Assembly (NCBI GenBank): GCA_963707695.1
Contig: CAVPQY010000006.1
Coordinates: 434,001-498,000, forward strand
DNA length: 64,000 nt
Direction: 5' to 3'
From: JAOPZW01 sp963707695
Lineage (GTDB): Bacteria; Actinomycetota; Thermoleophilia; Solirubrobacterales; Solirubrobacteraceae
How positions within the stretch are numbered: the stretch's first letter is position 1; every line of letters starts with the position of its first letter. The position numbers and the translations under genes are program-made. The notes under the pieces are model-generated. The model did not search any database, had not been told where the DNA came from, and worked only from the letters and a program-made list of their open reading frames with translations. Positions 17,169 through 25,929 of this stretch are shown here, piece by piece.

Positions 17169-17453
17169 TCAGGGGCTGCTCAGGATCTTCTGCTTCTGGG
17201 CGTCGAACTCGGCCTGCGTAAGAGCTCCGCTGTCGAGCAGCTCTTTGAGCTGCGCGAGCTGAGCGTACGGATCGGCGGCCTGCTCAGCCGGGGCGTCGGG
17301 CGTAGGACCGACCTCCTGCTCCGGCGGGGATTGTGCGGCGGCTGCCTCCTGCTCCTGTTGCTCATGCTCGCGGTGCTTGTGCACGGCGTACGCGCCGCCC
17401 GCGACGGCGGCGGCACGACGGCGCCGTTGGCGTCGATCGGCTCCAAAGGGCAT
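17169..17453 (-). CDS. SHOCT-domain protein
   Basis: A 94-residue protein starting MPFGADRRQRRRRAAAVAGG, then a Gln/Glu/Ala/Pro-rich linker, and ending in a SHOCT domain (LAQLKELLDSGALTQAEFDA). SHOCT domains are short C-terminal helical modules thought to mediate oligomerisation. The ATG at 17453, preceded by GGAAGAGAG, was chosen because the longer open frame upstream is arginine-rich and has no ribosome site. A decayed SHOCT module also appears at 25681. Confidence 0.85.
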   Translation of the reverse strand: MPFGADRRQRRRRAAAVAGGAYAVHKHREHEQQEQEAAAAQSPPEQEVGPTPDAPAEQAADPYAQLAQLKELLDSGALTQAEFDAQKQKILSSP

Positions 17454-17685
17454 GGTCGTCTCTCTTCCGGTCGGAGAACGGTGGCGCCGAAGGCGCCTCC
17501 CGGGGCAGTGCGACGCTCCCACCTGCGCACGCGCGCAGCTCCGGCCGAAGCTACGCGCACCGGCCGGCCAAAGCAACCCGTGGCGAACGGCACGTGGCCG
17601 CGTCGCCTGCCGGGCCCGGGAGTCCCTCGGCTCGCTTGGCCGACGGGCCAACATGGGTGAGCGCGGGTGTCCGGGATGACGGGAG

Positions 17686-18381
17686 TCAAGGCTCAACTGC
17701 ACCCGCACGCACCGGCATCCTCCACGGAGAGCACCACGCCGCCACCGTGAGGGCGACCAGCCAGACCGCGAAGGTGAGGCCGACGACCAGCGCGAACCAG
17801 CCTTGCGGAGAGAACGCGCCGCTTCCGTCCTTCACCGCGAGCGGGCCGATGAGGTTGATCACTCCCACCGGCATCCCGATCCAGGCCGTCCATGGCGCGA
17901 GAGCCCCGTGCCTCAGCGCGGCTACGACGACGATCCCGATCCATGCGACGAAGGCGAACCCAGCGGTGTTGTAGGCCAGCCAGCCGGCGTCCCACAGCGC
18001 CCGGGCGACGGCGGGATCCGTGTCCGGACGGTAGGCGACGGTCATGAACAGCGCGGTGCCGGCACCGAAGATCCCGGAGCCGCCGGCGACGCACGCCACC
18101 GAAGCCGTCCCAAGCCAACCGCCCTTGCCCTCGGCGCGCCTGATGACCTGACCCAAGCCCGCGGCGAAGACGACGAGCACCGCAAGTCCCCCAGCGAAGA
18201 GGAGGTAGCTCGCGAGAAGTTGGGTGCGGTGGGCGGCCGCCCACCGCACGATCTGCGTGCCAGCTGACTCGGAGTCGGGCGCGTGCCCGGGCGTCAGCCC
18301 GATCGCGACGAGGTACATCCCCACCGCGATGGCGCCGAGCACGGCCACCGGCTTGTCGTTGGCGTCGGACGGCTCCATCAC
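17686..18381 (-). CDS. Six-helix membrane protein of unknown function
   Basis: A 231-residue protein with about six hydrophobic helices and few charged loops. No catalytic motif was recognised; the shape resembles DUF4386-type actinobacterial membrane proteins. It starts with GTG-ATG, and the ATG at 18378 overlaps the TGA of the upstream VOC/SRPBCC gene as TGATG. It is the third gene of a coupled operon with the cupin and the VOC fusion. A transport or sensing role alongside them is only inferred. Confidence 0.75.
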   Translation of the reverse strand: MMEPSDANDKPVAVLGAIAVGMYLVAIGLTPGHAPDSESAGTQIVRWAAAHRTQLLASYLLFAGGLAVLVVFAAGLGQVIRRAEGKGGWLGTASVACVAGGSGIFGAGTALFMTVAYRPDTDPAVARALWDAGWLAYNTAGFAFVAWIGIVVVAALRHGALAPWTAWIGMPVGVINLIGPLAVKDGSGAFSPQGWFALVVGLTFAVWLVALTVAAWCSPWRMPVRAGAVEP

Positions 18382-19796
18382 ACACGCTCCAGTTGGGCCA
18401 GCGCCTCGACGTGCGGCTTGAGACCCGAGCTCAGCACACGTCCGAGCAGCCGCGACAGCGCCGTCGCGAGCGGGCGCCCGGTTCCAGGCAGCTTCGGGCG
18501 GAACCGGATCCTCCAGGCGACCTCCGTGTGATCGCCGTCAGCTCGCAGGCGGATCTCGCCCTGGTGGCACACGAACGGCGATCCTGCTGTCACGTGGTAC
18601 CGGTAGACGGTCGGCGGTGCATAGGCGACCACTCGTTCGGTGATGCGCGCGCCCGCAAGTCGCACCACACGCTCGGAGCCGCGGCCATCGGCCTCCGGGG
18701 CGCCTTCGACGGTCCGGCGGACACCTCCGACTCCAAGCCACGCGGGCAGGTTCTCGTGCGCCGTGATCGCATCCCACGTGGTCCCCGCGGGCGCCGCGAT
18801 CCGGACCGTCCGCTCGACGGCGTGCGTGTCGGCCCGCGGCCTCTTGGCGGGCGGACGCGGCGTGAATCCCCAGAACCTGTCCGAAGCCGGCGACATCGAC
18901 AGCAGCTCGACGGAGAAGCCGTCCGGATCGATGACGTACACGACGCCGCCGCCCGGCAGGTGAACCGGCCTGCAGTTGGGGCGTGCCCCAGCGGCGCAGG
19001 CGCGACGATAGAGCTCGCGGTGGGCGCGCCTGCTCCGCGAGCCGAAGGCAATGTTGACGATGCCCTGATCCGAGATCCGGTAGTCGGCGGCGCGCGATCG
19101 ACCAGCCGGCTCGACGTACTGCACGACCTCGACGAGGACGCTTCCCGCGGCGAACACGCGGCTGCGTGTCCGCGCGCCCGACAGCCCCCACAGCGTCTCG
19201 TGCTCCGGGGCGTGGAGGGCAGCGTCGGACCGCCGCAACCCGATGCCGCGCGAGAAGAAGGCCGCGGAGCGGGCGAGGTCAGGGACCGAGAGCGTGACCG
19301 AGCGCACGGCGGCGCGGCCCGGTCTGCTCGGCGTCGAGCCGGCGCCGATCAGCGGGTCGTCCTCCATGACCTCGACGTAGACCCCGTCGGGGTTGCGCAC
19401 GCAGGCGCGACGGGTGCCGGTGGACCCGATCGGATCGGCGAGCGGTGGTGAGCCGAGGCGCTCGAGCCGTGCCAGGGCCTCGTCGAAGTCCGCCACCCAG
19501 ACGCCGACCCGCGTGTACCCGAGGTCGCACGGCCGGAAGTCGGGACGCACGAGCCGGGCCAGCGGGTGCTCGAACTGGAACAGCTCGAGCTGGAAGAACT
19601 CGTTTCGGTCCACCATCCACCAGCAGGTCGAAGCGACGCGTGGGAGACCTTGGACGGCTGACGCCAATGGGCCGCGCATCCGCCAGCGCGAGCCACCCGC
19701 CGGCCGGAACCCCAGCCCTTCGCGGAACCATCGCTCGGTCGCGACCAGGTCCACGACCGAGAACGCCACCTGCGCCAGCGGCGCTCCGGCGATCAT
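18378..19796 (-). CDS. VOC-VOC-SRPBCC three-domain fusion protein
   Basis: A 472-residue protein with three modules. Residues 1-135 are a vicinal-oxygen-chelate domain (AQVAFSVVDLVATERWF, ending YVEVMEDDP). Residues 150-310 are a second VOC domain (VRSVTLSVPDLARSAAFF, ending VVYVIDPDGFSVELLS). Residues 325-472 are an SRPBCC/polyketide-cyclase-like domain (VERTVRIAAPAGTTWDAI, then GEIRLRADGDHTEVAWRI). VOC domains bind metals and act in dioxygenase, lyase or isomerase chemistry; SRPBCC domains bind hydrophobic ligands. Fusion of all three is uncommon. The start overlaps the cupin stop as ATGA, and the membrane-protein gene follows with overlap. Substrate unknown, probably an aromatic or polyketide-like compound. 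Confidence 0.85.
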   Translation of the reverse strand: MIAGAPLAQVAFSVVDLVATERWFREGLGFRPAGGSRWRMRGPLASAVQGLPRVASTCWWMVDRNEFFQLELFQFEHPLARLVRPDFRPCDLGYTRVGVWVADFDEALARLERLGSPPLADPIGSTGTRRACVRNPDGVYVEVMEDDPLIGAGSTPSRPGRAAVRSVTLSVPDLARSAAFFSRGIGLRRSDAALHAPEHETLWGLSGARTRSRVFAAGSVLVEVVQYVEPAGRSRAADYRISDQGIVNIAFGSRSRRAHRELYRRACAAGARPNCRPVHLPGGGVVYVIDPDGFSVELLSMSPASDRFWGFTPRPPAKRPRADTHAVERTVRIAAPAGTTWDAITAHENLPAWLGVGGVRRTVEGAPEADGRGSERVVRLAGARITERVVAYAPPTVYRYHVTAGSPFVCHQGEIRLRADGDHTEVAWRIRFRPKLPGTGRPLATALSRLLGRVLSSGLKPHVEALAQLERV

Positions 19797-20272
19797 CGGT
19801 ACGCGCTCAGGTCCTGCGCCGCGATCCCGTTCTCGCGGCAGTAGGCCAGGTAGCGCTCCGTCGAGGTCAGGTGGTTCTCGCGGGCGACGACGTTCCCGTC
19901 GTCGTCGAGGAACAGGAGCTCGCCGACGATCACGAAGAAGACTTCGGCCTCCTCATCGCCGCAGCTCTGGGGTGTGTGGGTCGAGCCCGCGGTCTCGTAG
20001 ACGGTGCCCCCGGCGCGCGAGACCCAGTCGTGCTCGAGGTAGCGCCACGCGCCTCGGATCGTGTGCGCGATCACGATCCCGGTGTGGTGGTGGGTCGGCA
20101 TCTGCATGCCGGCCGGGAACCGCATCGACACGAGGATCTCCCCCTGCACCGGGTTGATGTGGTGGTACTTGAGGAACACCTCCTCGGAATAGGGCGCGAA
20201 CGGGACCCAGGGGACGTCGTCGCCGTCGATGCTCTTGGTCGGCAGGGGTGCGACCTCGGGCGTGCTGCTCAT
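19793..20272 (-). CDS. Cupin dioxygenase-like protein (2,4'-dihydroxyacetophenone dioxygenase type)
   Basis: A 159-residue single-cupin protein. The metal motif is MPTHHHTGIVIAHTIRGAW, followed by WRYLEHDW, AGGTVYETAGSTHT and a second half-motif ending FFVIVGELLFLDDDG. The pattern matches the ChrR-cupin/2,4'-dihydroxyacetophenone dioxygenase group, which cleaves aromatic ketones with iron. The ATG at 20272 has an AAAGGAG ribosome site; the longer frame upstream has none. It is first in the three-gene operon and divergent from a PucR-type regulator, consistent with an inducible catabolic unit. Activity on a particular substrate is inference. Confidence 0.85.
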   Translation of the reverse strand: MSSTPEVAPLPTKSIDGDDVPWVPFAPYSEEVFLKYHHINPVQGEILVSMRFPAGMQMPTHHHTGIVIAHTIRGAWRYLEHDWVSRAGGTVYETAGSTHTPQSCGDEEAEVFFVIVGELLFLDDDGNVVARENHLTSTERYLAYCRENGIAAQDLSAYR

Positions 20273-20477
20273 CGCTGCTCCTTTGCGGGCTGTCGCGTCT
20301 CGTGTCGTCGGGCAGGGAATCGCCGCGTCACGCTCGTGGGGTGTCTCACAGATCGATGATCGGTCCCCGGTCCCCTGGTCGCTTGTCGGACCGCTCCAAC
20401 CCGGGCGCCTCCGCTTGTCGGATCGCCGCACGGTTCATCGTCCACCGGGTTGCGCGTGCGCGGTTACGGTTGCGCGC
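20273..20477. promoter_or_regulatory. Divergent promoter region, cupin operon / PucR regulator
   Basis: 205 bases separate the cupin start from the PucR-type regulator start and must hold both promoters. The right end has G/C-rich near-repeats (GGTTGCGCG, GGTTACGG, GGTTGCGCG at about 20450-20477) that could be regulator half-sites. No clear -10/-35 pair was picked. Confidence 0.4.
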
Positions 20478-21752
20478 ATGGACCCGGAGTGGAGCCGCGT
20501 CCGGACCCGCTCGCAGCGCGGCGCGTGGGCCGAGGTGCTGCGACCGGTCGCCGAGGAGCTGGGTGCGGGGGCTCGCGATCTGTCGGTCGCGGTGACCGAG
20601 TCGATCGGCCGGCGGCTGCCCGACCTGCTGCCCAGCCCGGAGTCCTTCGAGGCGAACCGCGCCAGCACCGAGTCGAGCATCGTCGGCTTCGCGGAGGTCC
20701 TCGCGGAGGGTGCGGACCCGTCAGCGGCGAGCCTCGGGGCCGCGACGCTCGCCTACACGCAGGAAGGGGCCCAGCGCGGGACGCCGCTCACGACGTTGAT
20801 GCGCAGCTACCGGCTCGGGCATGCCGCCGCGTGGGAACGGATCACGGCCATGATCGCGGCCAGGGCGGCCGACGCGGAGCAGCGTGCGGTCGCGACCGAC
20901 CTCTGCTCAGCGTGGCTGTTCGCGTACGTCGATTCGGCGTTGTGCCTCGCCGAGGACTACTACAGCGCGGAGCGAGAGCGCTGGATGCGCAGCACGGCCG
21001 CGACCCGGGCGGAGACCATCAAGACGATCGTGTCGGGCGAACCGATCGACGCAGCACTCGCCGGTCGCCGGCTCGGCTACGAGCTCGATCGTCAGCACAT
21101 CGCCGTGATCGCCTGGCTCCAGGCCCACGACGAAGGACAGGACACCCACGGCGTGCTGGAAGCGGCAGTCGCCGTGGTCCGCGAACGCCTCGGCGCGCCG
21201 CGCGCGCTCATCCACCCGCTCGGGACCTTGTCGACAGCCGCGTGGATCGGCACCCACGACACGGTCCCGTCCGGCCGGTTGGACGAGCTGCGGTTCGATA
21301 CGCAGACGGCGCCGGGGGTCCTGATCGCGATCGGCGAGTCCGGACACGGCATCGGCGGATTCCGCAGGAGTCACACCGAGGCCGTCGAGGCCCGGCGCGT
21401 CGCCGAGCTCGCGGGCCGGCCCCCCGGCACCATCACCCGCTACTCGCGCGTGGCCCTCGCCGCCATGGCGACCGCTGATCTCGAGCAGGCCCGCACGTTC
21501 GTGCAGCGCGAGCTGCGCGGCCTGGCCGGTGACGACGATCTGACCGCCCGGCTCGCGGCCACCTTGCGCACCTATCTCGACGAGCACGCCAGCCGCAGCC
21601 GCACCGCCAAGCGGCTCGGCATCCACGAGAACACCGTCAGCTACCGGATCAAGCAGGCGGAGGAGATCCTCGGTCGCAGCGTCGATCAGCGCACGCTCGA
21701 GCTGCGCGTCGCGCTTGCACTTGCGCAGCACGTCCGTGTGCGGCGAAGCTGA
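20478..21752 (+). CDS. PucR/CdaR-type helix-turn-helix transcriptional regulator
   Basis: A 424-residue regulator. A helical N-terminal sensing region (residues 1-170) precedes a GGDEF-like central region, and the characteristic C-terminal PucR HTH follows (LRTYLDEHASRSRTAKRLGI, HENTVSYRIKQAEEILGR). Regulators of this class activate catabolic operons in response to a small molecule. The ATG at 20478 sits at the conserved domain start; the frame is open for 83 codons upstream but would overlap the cupin gene's promoter. It faces the cupin/VOC operon on one side and DUF1254 on the other, so either could be its target. Confidence 0.88.
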   Translation: MDPEWSRVRTRSQRGAWAEVLRPVAEELGAGARDLSVAVTESIGRRLPDLLPSPESFEANRASTESSIVGFAEVLAEGADPSAASLGAATLAYTQEGAQRGTPLTTLMRSYRLGHAAAWERITAMIAARAADAEQRAVATDLCSAWLFAYVDSALCLAEDYYSAERERWMRSTAATRAETIKTIVSGEPIDAALAGRRLGYELDRQHIAVIAWLQAHDEGQDTHGVLEAAVAVVRERLGAPRALIHPLGTLSTAAWIGTHDTVPSGRLDELRFDTQTAPGVLIAIGESGHGIGGFRRSHTEAVEARRVAELAGRPPGTITRYSRVALAAMATADLEQARTFVQRELRGLAGDDDLTARLAATLRTYLDEHASRSRTAKRLGIHENTVSYRIKQAEEILGRSVDQRTLELRVALALAQHVRVRRS

Positions 21753-21757
21753 GCCAA

Positions 21758-21780
21758 CCGTTGTCGCAGTCGTACAACGG
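21758..21780. promoter_or_regulatory. Inverted repeat upstream of the DUF1254 gene (candidate operator)
   Basis: CCGTTGT-(9 bases)-ACAACGG is a perfect 7-bp inverted repeat just after the PucR-type regulator stop and 96 bases before the DUF1254 start. The 16-base centre-to-centre spacing and the position suit a dimeric activator or repressor. A hairpin after the regulator is the alternative, though no U tract follows. Confidence 0.5.
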
Positions 21781-21875
21781 GGGTCCGTCGGCTCGTCGGT
21801 GAGCGACGAGCGCCATTCGGGTCGGCGACCTAGCTTGCCGGTCATCATGGACCGCACTCGGGAGACACGTCCCTC

Positions 21876-23396
21876 ATGAACAGCCTCAGGGAGCGGCTCA
21901 GCCGCCTGGCGGCCGGCGTGGTCGTGGCCCTCGCAGCGGTGGGCGCCGGCGCGGCGGTCGCGTCCGCCGCCCCCGCGTCCGACTACCAACGCGGACTGGC
22001 GCTCGGCGCCGAGGCGTACGAGTACGGGGTGCCGCTGCTCGACCTCGATCGGATCTTCAAGTCGAGCACCAGCGTCGCGGTGTGCGATCACGTCACCGCC
22101 CACGGTCCCGTGAACCAGTTCTGCAGCATCCGCAACCTCGCGAGCGCCGCCCAGCACACGGTGAACGCTCCCAACAACGACACGCCCTACTCGATCGCCT
22201 GGCTCGACCTGAACAAGCAGCCCCAGGTCCTGCACGCCCCGGCGATCAGGAACCGCTTCTGGGAGTTCGAGCTCGTCGACCCTTGGACGAACAACTTCTA
22301 CAACATCACCTCGGCCCGTCGGAAGATGGGGCCGGGCGACTTCAACGTCACCCACGGCGGAGACTGGGCAGTCGTCGGCCCGCGCTTCAAGGGCAAGCTG
22401 CCGCACGGGGTGACCCGGGTGAGGTCGCGCTACGACCGGGTCTGGGTCGTCGGCCGCACCTACCTCCGCGGCGCGAAGGATTTCGGGCGCCTGCACCGGA
22501 TCCAGGACGCGTACTCGATCACACCCCTGTCGAAGTTCGGCACCCGCTTCAAGCCCCGGCGGCACAGGAAGGTCGAGACCACGCCGACCGCGTCGCACAT
22601 CCCCGGCACGCAGGCCGGCGAGGACCCGCTCGCGTTCTACGCGGCGCTCGGTGCGCAGATGCGACGGTTCCCCGCGCCGGCGGCCGACAAGCCGCTGCTC
22701 CAGCGGCTCAGGACCGTCGGCGTCGGCCCGGCGATGAGTCCGCCTCGAGCGAAGCTCAGCTCCGACACGCTCCGAGGCATGCGCGACGCGGTCACACAGG
22801 GACCAGCCAAGGTCAGGTCCGACGCGCTGGCGCTCTACCTCCGGCACTTCGACGAGCACAACGGCTACCTCGTCGCCGACCTCGGCGGGTGGAGGACGAA
22901 CTACGCCCTGCGGGCCATCGGCGACCTGCTCGGCGTCGGCGGCCAGCGGGCCGGCATCGCGACCTACCCGGCGGCGCTGCTCGACGACACGAAGGCCCCG
23001 CTCGTCGGATCGACGCGGTACGTGCTGCACATCCCGAAGAGCAGCCTGCCGATCCCGGTGAAGGCGTTCTGGTCGCTGACGCTGTACGACACGAACTCCT
23101 TCTTCGTCCCCAACCCGTTCAACCGGTACCTGCTCAACAGCCTCTCGCACCTGCGCCCGAACGCCGACGGCTCGATCGACCTCTACGTTCAGCACGACAG
23201 GCCGTCTGACCCTGCGCAAATGAGCAACTGGCTGCCCGCGCCCGCGCGCGGCCAGGGCTTCCGGCTGGTCTGGCGGCTGTACGACCTCAGCCGGGCGACG
23301 GCCGGCGTCCTCGACGGCTCCGGGTGGCAGCCGCCCCCGGTACAGCCCTGTGACGCCACTGGCCGCGGGCCCGGCGGGGTGGTCTGCGCGTCCTAG
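21876..23396 (+). CDS. Secreted DUF1254/DUF1214 protein
   Basis: A 506-residue protein with an N-terminal signal peptide (basic start, hydrophobic core AGVVVALAAVGAGAAVASAA, probable cleavage after ASA). The mature part shows the DUF1254 pattern (GAEAYEYGVPLLDLDRIF, then NAPNNDTPYSIAWLDL and FWEFELVDPWTNNFYNI). The C-terminal DUF1214 pattern follows (FWSLTLYDTNSFFVPNPFNRY, with NWLPAP near the end). These proteins are exported and have no settled function; some sit in catabolic clusters. It follows the PucR-type regulator and a candidate operator. A truncated relative lies at 26222. Confidence 0.9.
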   Translation: MNSLRERLSRLAAGVVVALAAVGAGAAVASAAPASDYQRGLALGAEAYEYGVPLLDLDRIFKSSTSVAVCDHVTAHGPVNQFCSIRNLASAAQHTVNAPNNDTPYSIAWLDLNKQPQVLHAPAIRNRFWEFELVDPWTNNFYNITSARRKMGPGDFNVTHGGDWAVVGPRFKGKLPHGVTRVRSRYDRVWVVGRTYLRGAKDFGRLHRIQDAYSITPLSKFGTRFKPRRHRKVETTPTASHIPGTQAGEDPLAFYAALGAQMRRFPAPAADKPLLQRLRTVGVGPAMSPPRAKLSSDTLRGMRDAVTQGPAKVRSDALALYLRHFDEHNGYLVADLGGWRTNYALRAIGDLLGVGGQRAGIATYPAALLDDTKAPLVGSTRYVLHIPKSSLPIPVKAFWSLTLYDTNSFFVPNPFNRYLLNSLSHLRPNADGSIDLYVQHDRPSDPAQMSNWLPAPARGQGFRLVWRLYDLSRATAGVLDGSGWQPPPVQPCDATGRGPGGVVCAS

Positions 23397-23555
23397 CCGG
23401 CGCCTCGGTGCCAGCCCGCGAAGGGAGCGGGGATCATCGGTCGTCTCGCCGGCGTCGGACCGAAGCGGTCGGCCGGAGCTTGCGCGGGTGGCGATGACGC
23501 CGGTTCATGCCGATAGGGGGATGACGGCGGACGGCGACACGCCGAGGATGCGTGC

Positions 23556-23978
23556 ATGACCCGAGCACTGCGTCGCCTTCATCTCGTCGCCGTGGCGGCG
23601 TTGGTCGGCTTGCTGCTCGTCGCGGCTACGGGCTGCGGCGATGACAAGCCCGACTACTGCTCGGACGTGTCCAGCTTCGAGAGCGCCGTCAGCGACCTGA
23701 AGGGCGTCAACCCGGCGGACGACGGAGTGGATGCGGTCAAGTCATCCGGCCAGAAGGTGGAGGACACGGGCAAAGCGGTGGTCAGCTCCGCGAAGACCGA
23801 CTTCCCGGACGAGACTCAAGCGCTCAACCAGTCGCTCCAGTCGCTCGCGGGGACGCTCAAGGAGCTCGACGATCCCTCCACCGCCAAGCAGGCGCTCACC
23901 CAGGTCCCGGCTCAGGTGACGGCCGTCGGGTCGGCCGCGGACACCTTCAAGAAGGCGACCGACTCGAAGTGCTCCTAG
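23556..23978 (+). CDS. Small lipoprotein of unknown function
   Basis: A 140-residue protein with a lipoprotein signal: basic start, hydrophobic core and lipobox AATGC with the cysteine near residue 27. The mature part is helical and Ser/Asp/Lys-rich (VSSFESAVSDLKGV, then TLKELDDPSTAKQALTQV) with a second and third cysteine near the ends. No family was recognised. It is probably anchored on the outer face of the membrane. It is not tightly linked to its neighbours. Confidence 0.82.
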   Translation: MTRALRRLHLVAVAALVGLLLVAATGCGDDKPDYCSDVSSFESAVSDLKGVNPADDGVDAVKSSGQKVEDTGKAVVSSAKTDFPDETQALNQSLQSLAGTLKELDDPSTAKQALTQVPAQVTAVGSAADTFKKATDSKCS

Positions 23979-24043
23979 GCGCCGCTCACCTGCGGCGCAC
24001 CACGTGGCGCCCGGCGTCTGAGGCGACCTGAGCCCCAGGCGAC

Positions 24044-24691
24044 ATGGACATCACGTCACTGGACTTCGACGTCCTCGTCGAGATGTTCCTCCTGCTGCTC
24101 ATCGGCGTCGGGCCGAAGATCGCGCTCGTCCCGTTCATCGAGGCGACGGCCGCGATGGACGAGCCGACGAAGCGGCGCGTCGCCCGCAAGATGATCACCA
24201 CAGCCGCTGCGGCGGCGGTGTCGCTCGCCGTCCTGGGCGAGGTGCTCCGCAGGCTGCTGCACTTCTCCGCCGGGGCGTTGTCGGTGGCGGGCGGCATCAT
24301 CCTGATCATCATCGCCGTCTCGATGGTGCTGTCGACCGACCAGCCCGAGACCTCGAGCGCAGGGTCGGTTCAGCGGGATCCGATGGAGGTGGCCGTGTTC
24401 CCGCTCGCCATCCCCTACCTCCTCAACCCGGCGGGCATCGTCGCGCTCGTGACCCTCGCCGCCGAGGCGGGGTCGGTCGCGGTGTTCGCCGTCTACCTCG
24501 GGATCCTCGCGCTCGTACTCGCCATCGACGTCGGCGTCTTTCGCTGGGCCAACGGCGTCAGCGACCACCTCGACGCGAGCCGGATGCTCGTTACGGAGAA
24601 GGTCTTCGGCTTCCTGCTCGCGGCGCTCGCCGTGCAGCTCGTCCTCGACGGCCTGGAGGACGTGGGCGTGCTCCACCTGACGGGGCACTGA
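24044..24691 (+). CDS. MarC-family integral membrane protein
   Basis: A 215-residue protein with about six helices and the MarC pattern. An early conserved GVGPKIALVPFIEAT segment precedes RRVARKMITTAAAAAV, then SVAGGIILIIIAVSMVL, and after a polar loop PLAIPYLLNPAGIVALVTL. The family was once thought to confer multiple antibiotic resistance but its function is unknown. It stands alone, with its promoter presumably in the 65 bases after the lipoprotein gene. Confidence 0.85.
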   Translation: MDITSLDFDVLVEMFLLLLIGVGPKIALVPFIEATAAMDEPTKRRVARKMITTAAAAAVSLAVLGEVLRRLLHFSAGALSVAGGIILIIIAVSMVLSTDQPETSSAGSVQRDPMEVAVFPLAIPYLLNPAGIVALVTLAAEAGSVAVFAVYLGILALVLAIDVGVFRWANGVSDHLDASRMLVTEKVFGFLLAALAVQLVLDGLEDVGVLHLTGH

Positions 24692-24805
24692 GGACAGCTC
24701 GAGGGTTGCGCCCGGGCCAACTGCCACATCCCGCGTCAGCGCCCAACCGTGAGGCGGCCCAGTGATGACACGGCATCACTCGGTTCGGGATGCCGGTGGG
24801 ACCGC

Positions 24806-25480
24806 TCATGACGCAAGGCCAATGATCCCCTTGAGGACGAGCGCCGCGGCGACTGCAGCGAACCCGCAAGTGGCGACTCGCCTGGCGTGTCGGCCCGCCC
24901 ACTCCTTGGTGCGCTCGATCACGGCGGGCGTCGAGTCGGGGGCGAGCCTGAACGCCACCAACGCCGTCTCCAGCAGAACCAGCATCACTAGGTTGAAGGC
25001 GATGACGACGAGCACCGTCACCTCAGGTGAGTAGTCCAACTTGCTGAGCTTGGTCAGACCGGCGATGTAGGACGCTCCCGGCAGCGTCAGGAGCGCGCCG
25101 ATCACGAACGTGGTCCTGGCGCTGCCGCCGCTCATCGTGCGCTGCCATCTCGGAAGGTCGTTCCCTGTCCTCCTCCTCGCACGGCGCTCCGAGATCACGC
25201 CATCACGACCGGTTCCGATCACGATGGCGAGCATCAACGCCAATCCGCCCAGGACGATGTCGGCGGCTGGACTGAGCGTGTCCTGGGTTGTGTCGACGAT
25301 GCTCGAGCCCGCCAATGAGTACTCGATCAACAGGCCCAGCGGGATGCTCATCGCCATCGCGCCCAGCCAATACCCGAGCATGAGCCTGAACGGGTTCGGG
25401 AGGAGGAGCATCACCGTCGTCGCAGTAATCAGCGTCGGGTTCAGCGCCGACGTGAGGGAGAGGAGAACGACCTGGCCCAT
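24806..25480 (-). CDS. GAP-family (Sap-like) membrane protein
   Basis: A 224-residue, six-helix protein beginning MGQVVLLSLTSALNPTLITA. That opening is the GAP/Sap (peptidoglycolipid or sulfolipid addressing) family signature, and the loops and the C-terminal RHARRVATCGFAAVAA helix fit too. In mycobacteria such proteins help move glycolipids to the cell surface. Here the cargo is unknown. It is convergent with the MarC-like gene. Confidence 0.8.
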   Translation of the reverse strand: MGQVVLLSLTSALNPTLITATTVMLLLPNPFRLMLGYWLGAMAMSIPLGLLIEYSLAGSSIVDTTQDTLSPAADIVLGGLALMLAIVIGTGRDGVISERRARRRTGNDLPRWQRTMSGGSARTTFVIGALLTLPGASYIAGLTKLSKLDYSPEVTVLVVIAFNLVMLVLLETALVAFRLAPDSTPAVIERTKEWAGRHARRVATCGFAAVAAALVLKGIIGLAS

Positions 25481-25680
25481 GCCGAACGGCGCTTAGTCGC
25501 CGCCCACACCGAGCGGCCGCACGAAGCAGTGGCGGATCACCGAGCCAGCTAAGCCGCTCCGAAGCGCGCGGCCATCGCCCAAAGGGAATGAGGCTCGAGG
25601 TTTCGGCTCGCCTACGACCGTCTCGGGGGCGTCGGTCGTCTCACCGCCGCACCAGCCCGTCCTCGGCCGAGGACCTCGTC

Positions 25681-25806
25681 ATGAAGTTCTCGAGCGAGCC
25701 CTCGTCGAGCTCGCCCCAGCTCAAGCCCCTACTCGACAGCGGAGCTCTCACGGAGGAGGGCGAGCTCTACGCCGAGACGCTTCGCGGGCCCGCACGGTCG
25801 CCTCCC
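25681..25806 (+). pseudogene. SHOCT-domain remnant
   Basis: A 42-codon stretch reads MKFSSEPSSSSPQLKPLLDS followed by GALTEEGELYAETLRGP. It aligns with the SHOCT core (LKELLDSGALTxxEFxxxKxxIL) seen intact at 17169, but the second helix is altered. The frame stays open into the next gene, although the linking residues look random. It is best read as the tail of a decayed SHOCT protein that lost its N-terminus and stop. Confidence 0.45.
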
Positions 25807-25929
25807 GCGACGACCGCACCGATTGGCGTTCGCGATCCGGTCGCGGCGTTCACCCGAATCGGCCGATGTGCCGTTCGGCCCCGTCGGCGATCGTCGGAGC
25901 TGGTTGCTCTTCCCGAACAAAGGACCGCA

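Noticed and set aside
20907..23219. Very long open frame (770 codons) antisense to the PucR and DUF1254 genes
   Set aside because: Composition-driven shadow: it mirrors two well-supported genes and has no family motifs.
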